From assembly GCA_913062925.1 (NCBI GenBank), contig CAJXWJ010000004.1:1-64000 (forward strand): DNA of 64,000 nt, in the 5' to 3' direction. Position numbers and translations under genes: made by a program. This stretch comes from an uncultured Pseudorhodobacter sp. Its GTDB lineage: Bacteria > Pseudomonadota > Alphaproteobacteria > Rhodobacterales > Rhodobacteraceae. This document shows positions 10,635 through 21,954 of the stretch, piece after piece (positions within the stretch are counted from its first letter, which is position 1; each line of letters opens with the position of its first letter). The notes beneath the pieces were generated by a model that was given only the letters and a program-made list of their open reading frames with translations, was not told the DNA's origin and did not search any database.

Positions 10635-11540
10635 ATGGATCGACTGACTGAAATGGAAGCCTTTGCGATGGTCGTAGACCAAGGCGGCTTTACCGATGCG
10701 GCAAAAAAGATGGGGATTTCGAAATCTGCGGTCTCAAAGCATGTCTCGGCGCTCGAGGCACGGCTTGGTGCGCGGCTTTTGAACCGTACGACGCGGCGCG
10801 TCAGCCCAACCGAGATTGGTCTGGCCTATTACGACCGGGCCCGCCGCGTGCTGAATGATGCCGGAGAGGCAGATGCCTTGGTCACATCCATGCAATCTGC
10901 GCCTTCGGGCCTGCTGCGCATTTCAGTGGCAACTGATTTTGGCGTGAACCTGCTCTCGCCGATCTTGGGCGACTTTCTGTTGGAATACCCCGATATCACC
11001 GTCAACATGGTGCTGAACAACCGTTTTGTCGAATTGATCAGCGAAGGCTTTGATATGGCCATTCGTGTCGGTGAATTGGAAGACAGCACCCTGCGCGCCC
11101 GAAAGCTGACCGATACCACCAGACGGATGATCGCCTCGCCTGGGTATTTCCAAAAGCACGGCCGTCCGCTGAAAATCGACGATCTAAACGACCATAAGCT
11201 GCTGCATTATTCCAATCAGGCCAATGGCAATGTTTGGAAAGTTACCGCGCCTTCCGGCGAAAAGCGGCAGGTGCGCACGGCGGGCTGGCTGACAGTTAAT
11301 GATGGTCAAAGCCTGCTGAACGCCGCAGTTTCGGGGCTTGGCATCGCCTATTTGCCCTCTTTCCTTTATGCCGATGCGATGAAGCGCGGCGAGGTGGAAG
11401 ACGCGATCCCAAATCTGCCGGTGGAAACGCTGGGCATCTATGCCGTCTACCCGCCAGGCCGGTTTACCCAGCCAAAAGTGCGCGCTTTCATCGACTTTCT
11501 TTCGCGCCGCTATACCGACAAAGGCCCGGATCAGTGGTAA
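10635..11540 (+). CDS. LysR-family transcriptional regulator
   Basis: A 301-residue LTTR. The N-terminal winged helix-turn-helix (MTEMEAFAMVVDQGG-like region, residues 1-60, with SKSAVSKHVSALEARLG) is followed by a two-lobed effector domain (about 90-295) with the usual VRVGEL-like and GIAYLPSF segments. The sequence is of the CrgA-like subgroup that responds to small aromatic or electrophilic compounds; the target is unknown. The start at 10635 is set by family length and the first Met of the HTH. The gene follows the M23 peptidase in the same direction, separated by 133 bases, and meets the response regulator tail to tail; no divergent partner gene is present. Confidence 0.88.
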   Translation: MDRLTEMEAFAMVVDQGGFTDAAKKMGISKSAVSKHVSALEARLGARLLNRTTRRVSPTEIGLAYYDRARRVLNDAGEADALVTSMQSAPSGLLRISVATDFGVNLLSPILGDFLLEYPDITVNMVLNNRFVELISEGFDMAIRVGELEDSTLRARKLTDTTRRMIASPGYFQKHGRPLKIDDLNDHKLLHYSNQANGNVWKVTAPSGEKRQVRTAGWLTVNDGQSLLNAAVSGLGIAYLPSFLYADAMKRGEVEDAIPNLPVETLGIYAVYPPGRFTQPKVRAFIDFLSRRYTDKGPDQW

Positions 11541-11603
11541 AGACTGGCCAAAGCGACGACACCTGTTGCTTTGGCTTTCGCGACCATTCTGGCTGGCGGC
11601 GGG

Positions 11604-12257
11604 TTAATGTACCAAGCCCAAATGCCGCGCCTCGATAATCGCCTGTCGCCGGTTCGAGGTGCCCAGCTTTTTATAAATATTGCGCAAATGAACCGGCACG
11701 GTTTTTTCGGATATTCCCAATTCAAGACTAACGTCTTTGGTTGAAAGCCCTTTCGACAAAAGGCCAATCACTTCGCATTCCCGCTTTGTCAGATTAAGCT
11801 CTGACTGCCGCTCGCGGGACTTTGTGTCGAAATGCGGTGAAACGGTAATACGTTTCAGCAAATGCAGCGCAACAGTCGGACTAAGCGGCGCACCGCGATT
11901 TAACACTTCAGAGATCGCAGATTTCACGCCAAAAGTGGCATCGCCCTTCAACAAATAGCCGCTGGCCCCTGCTTTGATACATTCGACCACGGTTTCTGGA
12001 TCTGACTTATCCGAAATCGCAATAACGGCTGTTTTCGGATGAAGTTTGCCGATCAAGCGGATGACTTCCAGCATGCAGTCATCCGAGAAATCTAGATCAA
12101 CCAACAGAACATCGTAAAAGAATTGCAGCATAGCTTGTTGAAAATCTGGGCTGGATTTAAAGACCGATGTTTCCGCCACATAATCCCATTTCGACAAAAC
12201 ACCCGAAAAGCGATCCGAAAGGAAGGTTTTGTCTTCCAAGATTGCAACGTTGATCAT
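11604..12257 (-). CDS. NarL/FixJ-type orphan response regulator
   Basis: A 217-residue two-domain regulator. The receiver domain has the acidic pocket in ILEDK and the phosphorylatable Asp in LLVDLDFSDD at about residue 50; the conserved Lys is in GYLLKGD. The C-terminal LuxR-type HTH (LTKRECEVIGLLSKGLSTKDVS..., about 150-210) binds DNA. No histidine kinase adjoins it, so the partner is elsewhere. ATG 12257 is the family-consistent start; AGGCTGG lies upstream. Base composition is clearly more AT-rich than in neighbouring genes and codon use is less GC-biased, suggesting more recent acquisition or relaxed selection. Confidence 0.83.
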   Translation of the reverse strand: MINVAILEDKTFLSDRFSGVLSKWDYVAETSVFKSSPDFQQAMLQFFYDVLLVDLDFSDDCMLEVIRLIGKLHPKTAVIAISDKSDPETVVECIKAGASGYLLKGDATFGVKSAISEVLNRGAPLSPTVALHLLKRITVSPHFDTKSRERQSELNLTKRECEVIGLLSKGLSTKDVSLELGISEKTVPVHLRNIYKKLGTSNRRQAIIEARHLGLVH

Positions 12258-12711
12258 TCCAGCCTCCCAGCTCTTGTATTTATCGGCCTCATTCAAAGAA
12301 ACTGACAAAATACCCGAAATGCTTTGGCAGAAAATCACCGTACTAAGCGTTGGACTATAAGCACCGCAGACACAAAAGGAATAGTAAATACAACCCTAAG
12401 GATTATTAAGTACTTTAGGTTGATATTGATGGAAATACAGACAATATCCCGCCTTCATTCCCTTATGTCATTAATAACGTAGGTATTTGTAGGGTCAATA
12501 GCCTGCACACAAAGACAGGTCTGAAACCCCCAAAGAGAATTTTGCTATATTTTTGGATAGTCAGCCCAAAAGCCAGCGCAACGGCCAGATCAAGCTTTTA
12601 TGGGGCCGATAGGTCAGGTGGCGAGGAGAGTGGGGCGCAATCGTTGCGCACGGCGGCAACTCTGCCGCTTCCGCGCGATCAGCAGACCTGCACCACAGCA
12701 GGTCGGCAGGC
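12258..12711. other. 454-base AT-rich non-coding stretch
   Basis: This gap between the response-regulator start and the porin terminator holds no gene I can support. It includes AT-rich DNA at about 12370-12500 and presumably the promoter of the minus-strand regulator, but no clear -35/-10 pair was found. Short plus-strand frames here have Arg/Thr/Ser-rich products and no ribosome-binding sites. Confidence 0.5.
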
Positions 12712-12742
12712 AAAAAAAAGAGCGGGCACAAGGCCCGCTCTT
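12712..12742 (-). terminator. Intrinsic terminator of the porin gene
   Basis: Arms 12718-12727 and 12733-12742 form a 10-bp GC-rich stem (AAGAGCGGGC / GCCCGCTCTT) with a 5-base loop. On the minus strand it is followed by a run of seven to eight T, 22 bases after the porin stop codon. Confidence 0.93.
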
Positions 12743-12764
12743 CCTTCGTTATAATCCGTTAGGA

Positions 12765-13589
12765 TTAGAACGACATGTTCAGGCCGAGGTCGAACGAAGC
12801 CTTGGAGCCTTCGGTCTTCGCAACACCACCGCGAACGGTTGCGCCGCCGCCGAGGTCATAGGAAGCGCCCAAGCCGTACGAACCGACTTTGGTGAACGAC
12901 GAGGTGTAGAAAGCGGTCATAGCAACCGACGACATCGAGTAGTCAGCCGACAGAGCATAAGCGTTGTTTGCTGCGGTGCTGAGGTCAGCAACTTTAGCTT
13001 TGACGGTCACGCCCGACATGGAAGCCGAACCCAAAACCGAAGTCTGGGTAGCAACGCCGGAGTCTTCGTAGCCAAGTGCTACCGAGTAAGCGTCGGTCGA
13101 GTACTGAACAGCAACCGACATCTCTTGCTTAGCAGTCGAAGTCTGACCAAGGCCCAGACCGAAAGTCAAAGCGCCTGCCGAGTAGGTGTACAGAGCAGCG
13201 GTTTTGGTGTTGCCCAGGTAACCGATTTCGTTGTTCGAACCCAGACCAGTGAAGCCAACGCCCGAAACCTGACCAACGATTGCGTCAGCAGCGCCGGAAA
13301 CGTCGCCCATTGCGAGCTTGCCGAATGCGCCGGAGATGAACACGGTCGAGTCGCCGTTTGCGGTGTTGCCAACGCCCGACTGGTCGTTACGAACCGAAGC
13401 GCCGAAGGTCAGACCGTTGTCCGACTCGCCCGAAGCTGCGAAACCGATACGAACGCGCGAAGTGAAAGCTGCGTCAGCGCCAGCCATCGAAACAACGCCC
13501 ATACGGACCGAAGCAGTGGTTTTCACTTCAGCAGCGGCGTAGCCGGTGGTTGCTGCGAGAACGGTGGTAGCAAGAAGAATCTTTTTCAT
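12765..13589 (-). CDS. Outer-membrane porin (Rhodobacter type)
   Basis: A 274-residue secreted beta-barrel protein. The signal peptide MKKILLATTVLAATTGYAAA is cleaved after AAA; the mature protein consists of alternating hydrophobic/polar strands ending in LNMSF, the C-terminal Phe recognised by the BAM complex. It is short for the trimeric 16-strand Rhodobacter porin (about 300), and lacks long acidic loops, but strand pattern and terminus fit. GAGGGAAACCT precedes ATG 13589. Codons are strongly biased to few forms (for example GCC/GCA, GGC, ACC), as expected for a very highly expressed gene, and a strong terminator follows. Confidence 0.86.
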   Translation of the reverse strand: MKKILLATTVLAATTGYAAAEVKTTASVRMGVVSMAGADAAFTSRVRIGFAASGESDNGLTFGASVRNDQSGVGNTANGDSTVFISGAFGKLAMGDVSGAADAIVGQVSGVGFTGLGSNNEIGYLGNTKTAALYTYSAGALTFGLGLGQTSTAKQEMSVAVQYSTDAYSVALGYEDSGVATQTSVLGSASMSGVTVKAKVADLSTAANNAYALSADYSMSSVAMTAFYTSSFTKVGSYGLGASYDLGGGATVRGGVAKTEGSKASFDLGLNMSF

Positions 13590-13873
13590 AGGTTTCCCTC
13601 GTTTGTCTAAAGGTGCGGCCCAGTCCAGATCAATCCGAATTGGGTATGCCGCTATTTCACCCCTGCGGCCCTTGATTGCAACTTCAACACGCAGCTTGGG
13701 GCGAAACGTGGCGGCATTGGTGCAGTCTTGCCACAGTCGGCTTTTGGCGATTTTCGGCGAAAACCCCAAGATTGGCGTGTGATCGCGGGGCGCAGGGCGG
13801 CGCAAGGCCTGAAAACCCTTGGCAGTGCCATCCCCCTCGGCTAGACAGGATTTGTGCGACTTTGGGGGACTTG

Positions 13874-14419
13874 ATGCGGTATAATCGCCTTTACACGACT
13901 ATAGTAGCCTCGACGTTGATGGTCAGCCTAGGCGCCTGCGGGGGTGGATTATCCAGCGCAGGCAGCGGGTTGTTCAGCCGAAAAGCCCCGACATCCAGCA
14001 GCCTTGAGACCCGCGAGGCCAATCGCGCCCAGACTGCTGCGGTGAATAAGGCCACGGGCGAAGTCACCACGCAGTCGTCGTTCTTTGACTTGTTTCGCAA
14101 GTCGGACAACCCGAATTCGACGGTAAACGTCAATAAATACATCTGGAGCGCGGCGCTTGAGGTGCTGAACTTCCTTCCTGTCGAATCGGTTGACCCCTTT
14201 AGCGGTGTGATCGTGACGGGCTTCGGCACGCCTCCGGGTGGGGGTAAGGCTTACCGCGCGACGATTCTGGTGAACGATCCGGCGCTCGATGCGCGGTCTT
14301 TGACCGTGTCGATGCAAACGCGCGGCGGTGGTGCGGTGGCGCCAGAAACCCTGAAAGCGGTCGAAGACGCGATTCTGACCCGGGCGCGGCAGTTGCGAAT
14401 TCAGGATTCCAAGCTGTAA
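13874..14419 (+). CDS. DUF3576 lipoprotein
   Basis: A 181-residue predicted lipoprotein. The signal sequence ends with the lipobox SLGAC (Cys at about residue 22), followed by a Gly/Ser-rich linker. The conserved domain includes the [17 protein letters not shown] segment and [18 protein letters not shown], which I recognise as DUF3576, a family of Alphaproteobacteria commonly placed just before leuS. The protein probably sits on the periplasmic face of an envelope membrane; its job is unknown, but constant linkage to lptE in the same operon suggests envelope assembly. ATG 13874 is the first start that gives a proper signal peptide. Confidence 0.83.
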   Translation: MRYNRLYTTIVASTLMVSLGACGGGLSSAGSGLFSRKAPTSSSLETREANRAQTAAVNKATGEVTTQSSFFDLFRKSDNPNSTVNVNKYIWSAALEVLNFLPVESVDPFSGVIVTGFGTPPGGGKAYRATILVNDPALDARSLTVSMQTRGGGAVAPETLKAVEDAILTRARQLRIQDSKL

Positions 14420-14492
14420 TCCACCAGCGACACTAGACCTTTGCAGGCTTGGCGGTGTATTTGCGCCAAGCAATTGCTTTATGAGGCCTGTC

Positions 14493-17025
<2,533 letters not shown>

Positions 17026-17039
<14 letters not shown>

Positions 17040-17514
17040 CCGCCGTCTGGTTTTGGCTTTGCCGCTGGCTGTTATGGCCTGCGGCTTTACGCCCGCCTAT
17101 GGGCCAAAGGGCCCAGCGGCGGGCCTGCAAGGCAGCGTGTCGGTGCATTCTCCGGCTGATAAGAACAGCTTTGATCTGGTCGAACGGCTGGAAGAACGGC
17201 TGGGCCGGCCGCGCGCTGTGGCCTATGATATGACCTATTCTATCGCCACCTCGGCGGTGGGGGTGGGGGTAACGCCCGACAATGCGATCACCCGTTATAA
17301 TCTGAATGGCAGCATTGATTGGTCGCTGACCGCGCGGGCCTCGGGGGCAAGGATCACCGGCGGGCAGGTGCACAGCTTTACCTCTTATTCTGCCACCGGC
17401 TCGACCATCGCAGGCATCGCCGCCCAAGAAGATGCCGCGCGTCGGCTGATGCGACTGCTGGCCGATCAGATTGTCGAACGGATGCTGGCCACCTCGGGCA
17501 CTTGGGCGCAATGA
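17026..17514 (+). CDS. lptE: LPS-assembly lipoprotein LptE
   Basis: A 162-residue outer-membrane lipoprotein that plugs the LptD barrel during LPS export. The signal peptide has a hydrophobic core LVLALPLAV and lipobox VMAC (Cys at about 21), followed by GFTPAYGP, a hallmark of alphaproteobacterial LptE. The rest has the compact alpha/beta pattern including [17 protein letters not shown] near the end. Start ATG 17026 lies inside the end of leuS. Its TGA overlaps the ATG of holA (ATGA at 17511-17514), so leuS, lptE and holA form one coupled operon. Confidence 0.88.
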
Positions 17515-18524
17515 AACTCGCCGGAGCCGAGGCCAGCCGCTATTGCGCCAAACCCGATCCTGCCCGCGCCGGCCTGCTGATTTTCGGCGCCGATACCATG
17601 CGCGTGGCCCTCAAACGCCAAGAGGCCATCGCCGCTCTGATTGGCCCGCAGGGTGAAGGCGAAATGCGCCTGACCCGCATTCAAGCCTCTGATCTGCGCA
17701 AGGATCCCTCGCTTTTGGCCGATGCCACCCGCGCCGTGGGCTTTTTCCCCGGCCCGCGCGTGGCCTTTGTCGAAGACGCCACCGACGGGCTGACCGCCAC
17801 CATCGCCGAAGCCTTGCAAGGCTGGCAAAAGGGCGATGCGCAGATCGTTGTTGCTGCTGGCAATCTGACCGGCAAATCCACGCTGAAAACCCTGTTCGAA
17901 AAGCACCTGAACGCCGTCTGCATCGGCCTTTACGACGACCCGCCAACCCGCGATGAGATCGAGGCCGAACTTGCCAAAGCCGGCCTTACCCAGATCTCGG
18001 CCGAAGCGATGACCGATCTGACCACCCTTGCCCGTGCGCTTGACCCCGGTGATTTTCGCCAAACCTTGGAAAAGATCGCGCTCTATAAATATCGCGACCC
18101 AAATCCGCTGACACCACAAGAAATCCACGACCTTGCCCCCGCAACCATCGAGGCCGAAGTCGATGATCTTCTGGCCGCCGTCGCCGATCAAAACGCAAAG
18201 GCCATCGGCCCCCTGATGCGCCGCCTCGAAGGCCAGGGCGTCGCCCCTGTCACCCTCTGCATTGGCGCGCTGCGGCATTTTCGCGCCCTGCATGTCGCCG
18301 TCACCGATCCGGGCGGCATCTCTGCCGGCCTGATGAAAGCCCGTGTCTTTGGCCCCCGCCGCGATGCCATGCAACGCCAAGCCGGCAATTGGGGCATGCA
18401 TAAACTCGAATCCGCGCTCAGCCTGCTGATTGAAACCGATATGACCCTGCGCTCTGCCTCCCGCGCGCCGACAATGGCGGTGATGGAACGCAGCCTGCTC
18501 CGCCTTGCCATGATGAAACGGTGA
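17511..18524 (+). CDS. holA: DNA polymerase III delta subunit
   Basis: A 337-residue clamp-loader subunit that opens the beta sliding clamp. The N-terminal region begins LLIFGADTMRVALKR, matching the alphaproteobacterial HolA start, followed by RIQASDLRKDPSLLADATRAVGFF and the KSTLKTLFEKH domain; the C-terminal helical collar ends in LRLAMM. ATG 17511 overlaps the lptE stop by 4 bases. The position after lptE is a standard alphaproteobacterial arrangement and supports the call. Confidence 0.93.
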   Translation: MKLAGAEASRYCAKPDPARAGLLIFGADTMRVALKRQEAIAALIGPQGEGEMRLTRIQASDLRKDPSLLADATRAVGFFPGPRVAFVEDATDGLTATIAEALQGWQKGDAQIVVAAGNLTGKSTLKTLFEKHLNAVCIGLYDDPPTRDEIEAELAKAGLTQISAEAMTDLTTLARALDPGDFRQTLEKIALYKYRDPNPLTPQEIHDLAPATIEAEVDDLLAAVADQNAKAIGPLMRRLEGQGVAPVTLCIGALRHFRALHVAVTDPGGISAGLMKARVFGPRRDAMQRQAGNWGMHKLESALSLLIETDMTLRSASRAPTMAVMERSLLRLAMMKR

Positions 18525-18529
18525 TCCCG

Positions 18530-19114
18530 ATGTATACGCTTGTTGGCTCCGCCAAAAACCGCTCCGCCCGCCCGCTTTGGCTGCTCGAGGAAATCGGCCT
18601 GCCCTTCAGCCATATCCCCGCCAATGCAGGCTCACCCGAAGCCCGCGCCCATAGCCCAAACGGCAAACTGCCGGTGCTGATCACCGAAGGCCAAACCATC
18701 AGCGATTCCACCGCGATCATGACCTATCTGGCCGACAAACACGGCTGCTGCACCGCCCCCGCAGGCAGCCTCGCCCGCGCCGCCCAAGACAGCATGACGC
18801 AGTTCCTGCTCGATGAATTCGACGCCCTGTTGTGGACCGCCGCGCGCCACAGCTTCGTGCTGCCCGAAGAACACCGCCTGCCCGCGATCAAAGACAGCCT
18901 GCGCTGGGAATATGGCCGCAGCCTCACGCGCCTGGCCGACCGGCTGCAAGGCCCTTTCCTGATGGGCGCAGACTTCACCCTGCCCGACATCATCGCCACC
19001 CATTGCCTCGGCTGGGGCGCGATGATCCACTTCGGCACTCCCGAAGGCGCACTGGCCCAATACTTTGCCGCCCAACGCGCCCGCCCCGCCTTTATTCGCG
19101 CCATGGCCCGCTAG
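18530..19114 (+). CDS. Glutathione S-transferase family protein
   Basis: A 194-residue cytoplasmic protein with a thioredoxin-like N-terminal domain (residues 1-75) containing SRSARPLWLLEEIGLP-type helix 1, the cis-Pro in GKLPVLI and the SDSTAIMTYLADK glutathione gamma-Glu binding motif (ES/DS at about 62), then an all-helical C-terminal domain with the N-capping box TLPDIIATH. Substrate unknown. ATG 18530 begins 5 bases after the holA stop, so it belongs to the same transcript; GTG 18521 is an alternative overlapping start. Confidence 0.84.
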   Translation: MYTLVGSAKNRSARPLWLLEEIGLPFSHIPANAGSPEARAHSPNGKLPVLITEGQTISDSTAIMTYLADKHGCCTAPAGSLARAAQDSMTQFLLDEFDALLWTAARHSFVLPEEHRLPAIKDSLRWEYGRSLTRLADRLQGPFLMGADFTLPDIIATHCLGWGAMIHFGTPEGALAQYFAAQRARPAFIRAMAR

Positions 19115-19174
19115 GCTTTCATCTTGGCCTAAATATCCCACGGGGGAGGCTGCAAGGCCGCAGGTCTTGCAGAC

Positions 19175-19193
19175 TGGGGGTGTGAAACCCCCA
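19175..19193 (+). terminator. Hairpin, possible weak terminator
   Basis: TGGGGGT (19175-19181) and ACCCCCA (19187-19193) pair over 7 bp with a 5-base loop, between the GST gene and the small gene at 19220. The following bases are ATTCCCC, so the T-run is poor; it may be a processing or pausing element of the kind frequent between Rhodobacteraceae genes. Confidence 0.4.
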
Positions 19194-19219
19194 ATTCCCC
19201 CCCAACCCCCGGACACACC

Positions 19220-19552
19220 ATGACCCAAACACCGCTGCAAGCCTTCCTCGCCCCACTCGCGAAACTGGCGCTGAAACACCCCGAGATCGAAGCCGAGGTG
19301 ATCTGGGCCAAAGATGGCCTCTGGCAGGCCCAGGACGACGAGGCCGAATTCCTTGATGGCGAAGAGGTGCCCTATTACGCCGAAGGCCTGCTGCTCGAAG
19401 GTTTTCATCTGCACTATCAGATCCTGGCCGAGGCCGATGCGCCCAAGCTGCCCGTCCATATCCGGCTGTTCTTTTGGCAAAACACCGCTCCCGCGCTGCC
19501 GCGCCCCGAAGCCGATCTGGCGCTTCTAGCCTCGGGTATTTGGCCTGCCTAG
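19220..19552 (+). CDS. Hypothetical protein, 110 aa
   Basis: Not recognised. A small acidic cytoplasmic protein (segments EIEAEVIWAKDGLWQ and EAEFLDGEEVPYYAEG) with an alpha-beta pattern and no signal peptide. Codon use fits the chromosome. It starts 105 bases after the GST gene and ends with its TAG overlapping the TAG of the convergent ClC gene through the palindrome CTAG. Confidence 0.6.
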   Translation: MTQTPLQAFLAPLAKLALKHPEIEAEVIWAKDGLWQAQDDEAEFLDGEEVPYYAEGLLLEGFHLHYQILAEADAPKLPVHIRLFFWQNTAPALPRPEADLALLASGIWPA

Positions 19553-20952
19553 ACGCCTTTCGGCGGTTCTGGGTTGGCAGGAACGGGGTTGGTAGCAATG
19601 GGGCTGGCCTGATCCGCGACAGGCTGTTCCGAGCGAATTTTGCGAATGATATCAGCCGCCCAAATCCGCGACAGCGCATGATACAAAGGCTCGGGCGCGA
19701 TCAGCCGCGAGGTGCCATAGCCGATCATCGCCGCCGCCATCACCGGCACCACATTCTCGTGGTTGCCGGTCATCTCGACAATAATCACAAAAGCCGTCAT
19801 CGGCGCTTGCACCACACCGGCGAAATAGCCCGACATCCCCAGCACCGCCGCCAGCCCCGCACTCGACCCCATCAGCGCCCCGATCACTGACCCAAGCCCA
19901 GCGCCAACCGCAAGCGAAGGCGCGAACAACCCCCCCGGGATCCCCGAGACGGTCGAGGCCAGCGTCACCACGAATTTCCCGATGAAAAAGAACCAAGGCA
20001 GCGATTCCCCTTCCACCGCGCCGCGCGCCTGCACATAGCTGGTGCCAAAGGTCATGCCGCCCGTCGCAATGCCAACAATCGCGATCAACAGCCCAGCCGC
20101 CGCCGCCACAGCCGCAACTTTGCCAATCTTTTCCAACTTGACCCGCCGCAGCCAGCGCACGACCAACAGCGTCAGCTTGCTGAACAGCGCTCCGCAAATG
20201 CCACCCGCAACGCCGCAAGCAACCACCAAGCCCCAGTCCGAAGGGAAATGCGCAATCTCGCGGGTGATGCCAAAATAGGTATAAGACCCCGTCAGCCCCA
20301 AAGAGGCCACACCGGCAATAATCACCGCCGAAAGCACCACGCCATTGGTGCGCGCATTATAGCTGCGCCCCATCTCTTCAATCGCAAAAACAATCCCCGC
20401 CAAGGGCGTGTTAAACGCCGCCGCAATTCCCGCCGCCGACCCCGCAAGGATCAGCCCCTTGGCATGGGCCATGCCGCCAAGGCGTGCCGACAACAGCATC
20501 AGCGAGGCGCCGACCTGCACCGTCGGCCCCTCGCGGCCAATCGAGGCCCCCGAAGCCAGCCCGACAATCGTCAGCACAATCTTGCCCAGCACCAGCCGCA
20601 TCGACAAAAGATAGCTGCGCTCGTGGTCGTTGCGCAGATGCCGCGCCGCAATCGCTTGCGGAATCCCCGAGCCCTGCGATCCTGGAAAATAGCGATCCGC
20701 CGTCAGCGCGCAAATCACCATGCCAACAGGCGTAATCACCAAGGGCAACCACATGTTCCAACCATGTCCGCCGGTGACTGCAAAGAACAAACCCTGTGCT
20801 TCATCCGCCATCACCGCAAAGCCGGCCGAGATCACGCCGGTCATCAAAGCGCCCGCCCAGAACACCAAACGCGACTTCCACAGCCGCGACGAGGTTATCA
20901 GCGCCGATGATCGCCGCATCATGCCCCTGCGAAATGCTCTGTGCGCCCTCAT
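19549..20952 (-). CDS. ClC-family chloride channel or H+/Cl- exchanger
   Basis: A 467-residue inner-membrane protein with about ten to twelve hydrophobic segments. The ClC selectivity motifs are present in order: GSGIP, GREGPTVQVG (with the gating Glu), and GGLFAPSLAVGAG; the internal FAIEEMG segment provides the second acid, so a proton-coupled exchanger is likelier than a passive channel. No CBS domains follow, so it is the short bacterial form. ATG 20952 is preceded by a strong AGGAGG ribosome-binding site. The start codon overlaps that proposed for the divergent GAF gene by 2 bases. Confidence 0.9.
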   Translation of the reverse strand: MRAHRAFRRGMMRRSSALITSSRLWKSRLVFWAGALMTGVISAGFAVMADEAQGLFFAVTGGHGWNMWLPLVITPVGMVICALTADRYFPGSQGSGIPQAIAARHLRNDHERSYLLSMRLVLGKIVLTIVGLASGASIGREGPTVQVGASLMLLSARLGGMAHAKGLILAGSAAGIAAAFNTPLAGIVFAIEEMGRSYNARTNGVVLSAVIIAGVASLGLTGSYTYFGITREIAHFPSDWGLVVACGVAGGICGALFSKLTLLVVRWLRRVKLEKIGKVAAVAAAAGLLIAIVGIATGGMTFGTSYVQARGAVEGESLPWFFFIGKFVVTLASTVSGIPGGLFAPSLAVGAGLGSVIGALMGSSAGLAAVLGMSGYFAGVVQAPMTAFVIIVEMTGNHENVVPVMAAAMIGYGTSRLIAPEPLYHALSRIWAADIIRKIRSEQPVADQASPIATNPVPANPEPPKGV

Positions 20953-21535
20953 GCTTGGCCCTCCTGCTCTGCCTTGGGCATGCTACGCAAGTCCACAGGT
21001 CGCAACCCCAGATGCGGCGTTTTATGGGTATTTCGACGACATTAGCGTGGAAATCCTGAAAGAAAGCCTTGCTTTCACGCTCTTGGCCTTGCCAGATAGG
21101 CAGATGAGCCAGACCTATGCCGCCCTCAACCTTGCCTGTGCAGCCCTTGGAACGCGCCTGTTTACGGTGACGGTGCAAGACTTGACACAAGACGTCGCGC
21201 GCCGCGCCTTTAGCTCGCATCCGGTCGAATATCCGGTGTCGGGAACCAAACCGCTGACCCGCGACGGCTGGTATGACCATTGCATCACGGGCCAACAAAC
21301 CTTTGTCGCCAATACCACGCCCGAATTCGCCCGCTATTTCTTTGACCATGCGCTGATCACATCGCTTGGGCTTGGCTCTTGCATCAATATTCCGGTAGTG
21401 CAGGACGGCACGGTGCTGGGCACGGTCAATCTTTTGGCCGAAGAACAGCACTTTACCCCAGACCGGCTTGCCGCCTATCACGCCTTGACGCACAGCCATC
21501 ACGCGGCGCTGGTGGCAGCGATGCTGGAGGGCTAA
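20951..21535 (+). CDS. GAF-domain protein
   Basis: About 194 residues from ATG 20951, an uncertain start; a GTG at 21047 would give 162. From about residue 35 the protein matches a GAF sensory domain: SLAFTLLALP, ALNLACAALGTRLFTVTVQD, then the central GLGSCINIPVVQDGTVLGTVNLL characteristic of GAF strands 5-6, and a final helix. There is no attached kinase, cyclase or DNA-binding domain. Such stand-alone GAF proteins bind small molecules or act as redox enzymes; which applies here is unknown. The N-terminus overlaps the divergent ClC start, and no clear ribosome-binding site is seen. Confidence 0.68.
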   Translation: MLGPPALPWACYASPQVATPDAAFYGYFDDISVEILKESLAFTLLALPDRQMSQTYAALNLACAALGTRLFTVTVQDLTQDVARRAFSSHPVEYPVSGTKPLTRDGWYDHCITGQQTFVANTTPEFARYFFDHALITSLGLGSCINIPVVQDGTVLGTVNLLAEEQHFTPDRLAAYHALTHSHHAALVAAMLEG

Positions 21536-21954
21536 AGCCGCAGCGCCATATCGCGATGCGCGATGCCGGCATCGTCATAAATCGGGCCAAAGGCTTGAAA
21601 CCCCAGTGTCTGATAAAACCCAAGCGCATGGGTCTGCGCGCCAAGCCTGACCTCGACCACGCCCTCAATCTGCGCAAACCGCGCCACAGCCGCGCGGATC
21701 AGCGCCGCGCCAATGCCTTGGCCCCGCGCCGCGCGCAGCACGCAAACCCGCCCGATCTTGCCATAGCCATCACCCAGCAACAGCCGCGCCGAGCCTGTGG
21801 CTTGACCCTCGACCCTGGCCAGCAGATGGATCGCATCCTCGTCGCACTCGTCAATCTCATCCGCCTCGGACACGCCTTGTTCTTCGATAAACACCACGCG
21901 GCGCAGCGCGCGGCAGGTGGCAATATCGCGGGTTTCTTCAATCAGCAGCGTCAC
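21532..21954 (-). CDS. GNAT-family N-acetyltransferase (ElaA-like)
   Basis: A 140-residue acetyl-CoA-dependent acetyltransferase. The acetyl-CoA loop is [13 protein letters not shown] (about residues 73-85, R-x-x-G-x-G/A form), preceded by KIGRVCVL and followed by [16 protein letters not shown], the usual C-terminal GNAT half. The opening [18 protein letters not shown] resembles ElaA/YjdJ-type proteins. Acceptor unknown. It overlaps the end of dapE by 4 bases and is translated after it; its stop overlaps the GAF gene stop by 4 bases. Confidence 0.85.
   Translation of the reverse strand: MTLLIEETRDIATCRALRRVVFIEEQGVSEADEIDECDEDAIHLLARVEGQATGSARLLLGDGYGKIGRVCVLRAARGQGIGAALIRAAVARFAQIEGVVEVRLGAQTHALGFYQTLGFQAFGPIYDDAGIAHRDMALRL

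Noticed and set aside
12413-12421. CTTTAGGTT, whose reverse complement AACCTAAAG recurs near 24921 and 23241 (partly)
   Set aside because: A 9-base match in AT-rich gaps of a 64-kb window is expected by chance, and the sites have no common arrangement.
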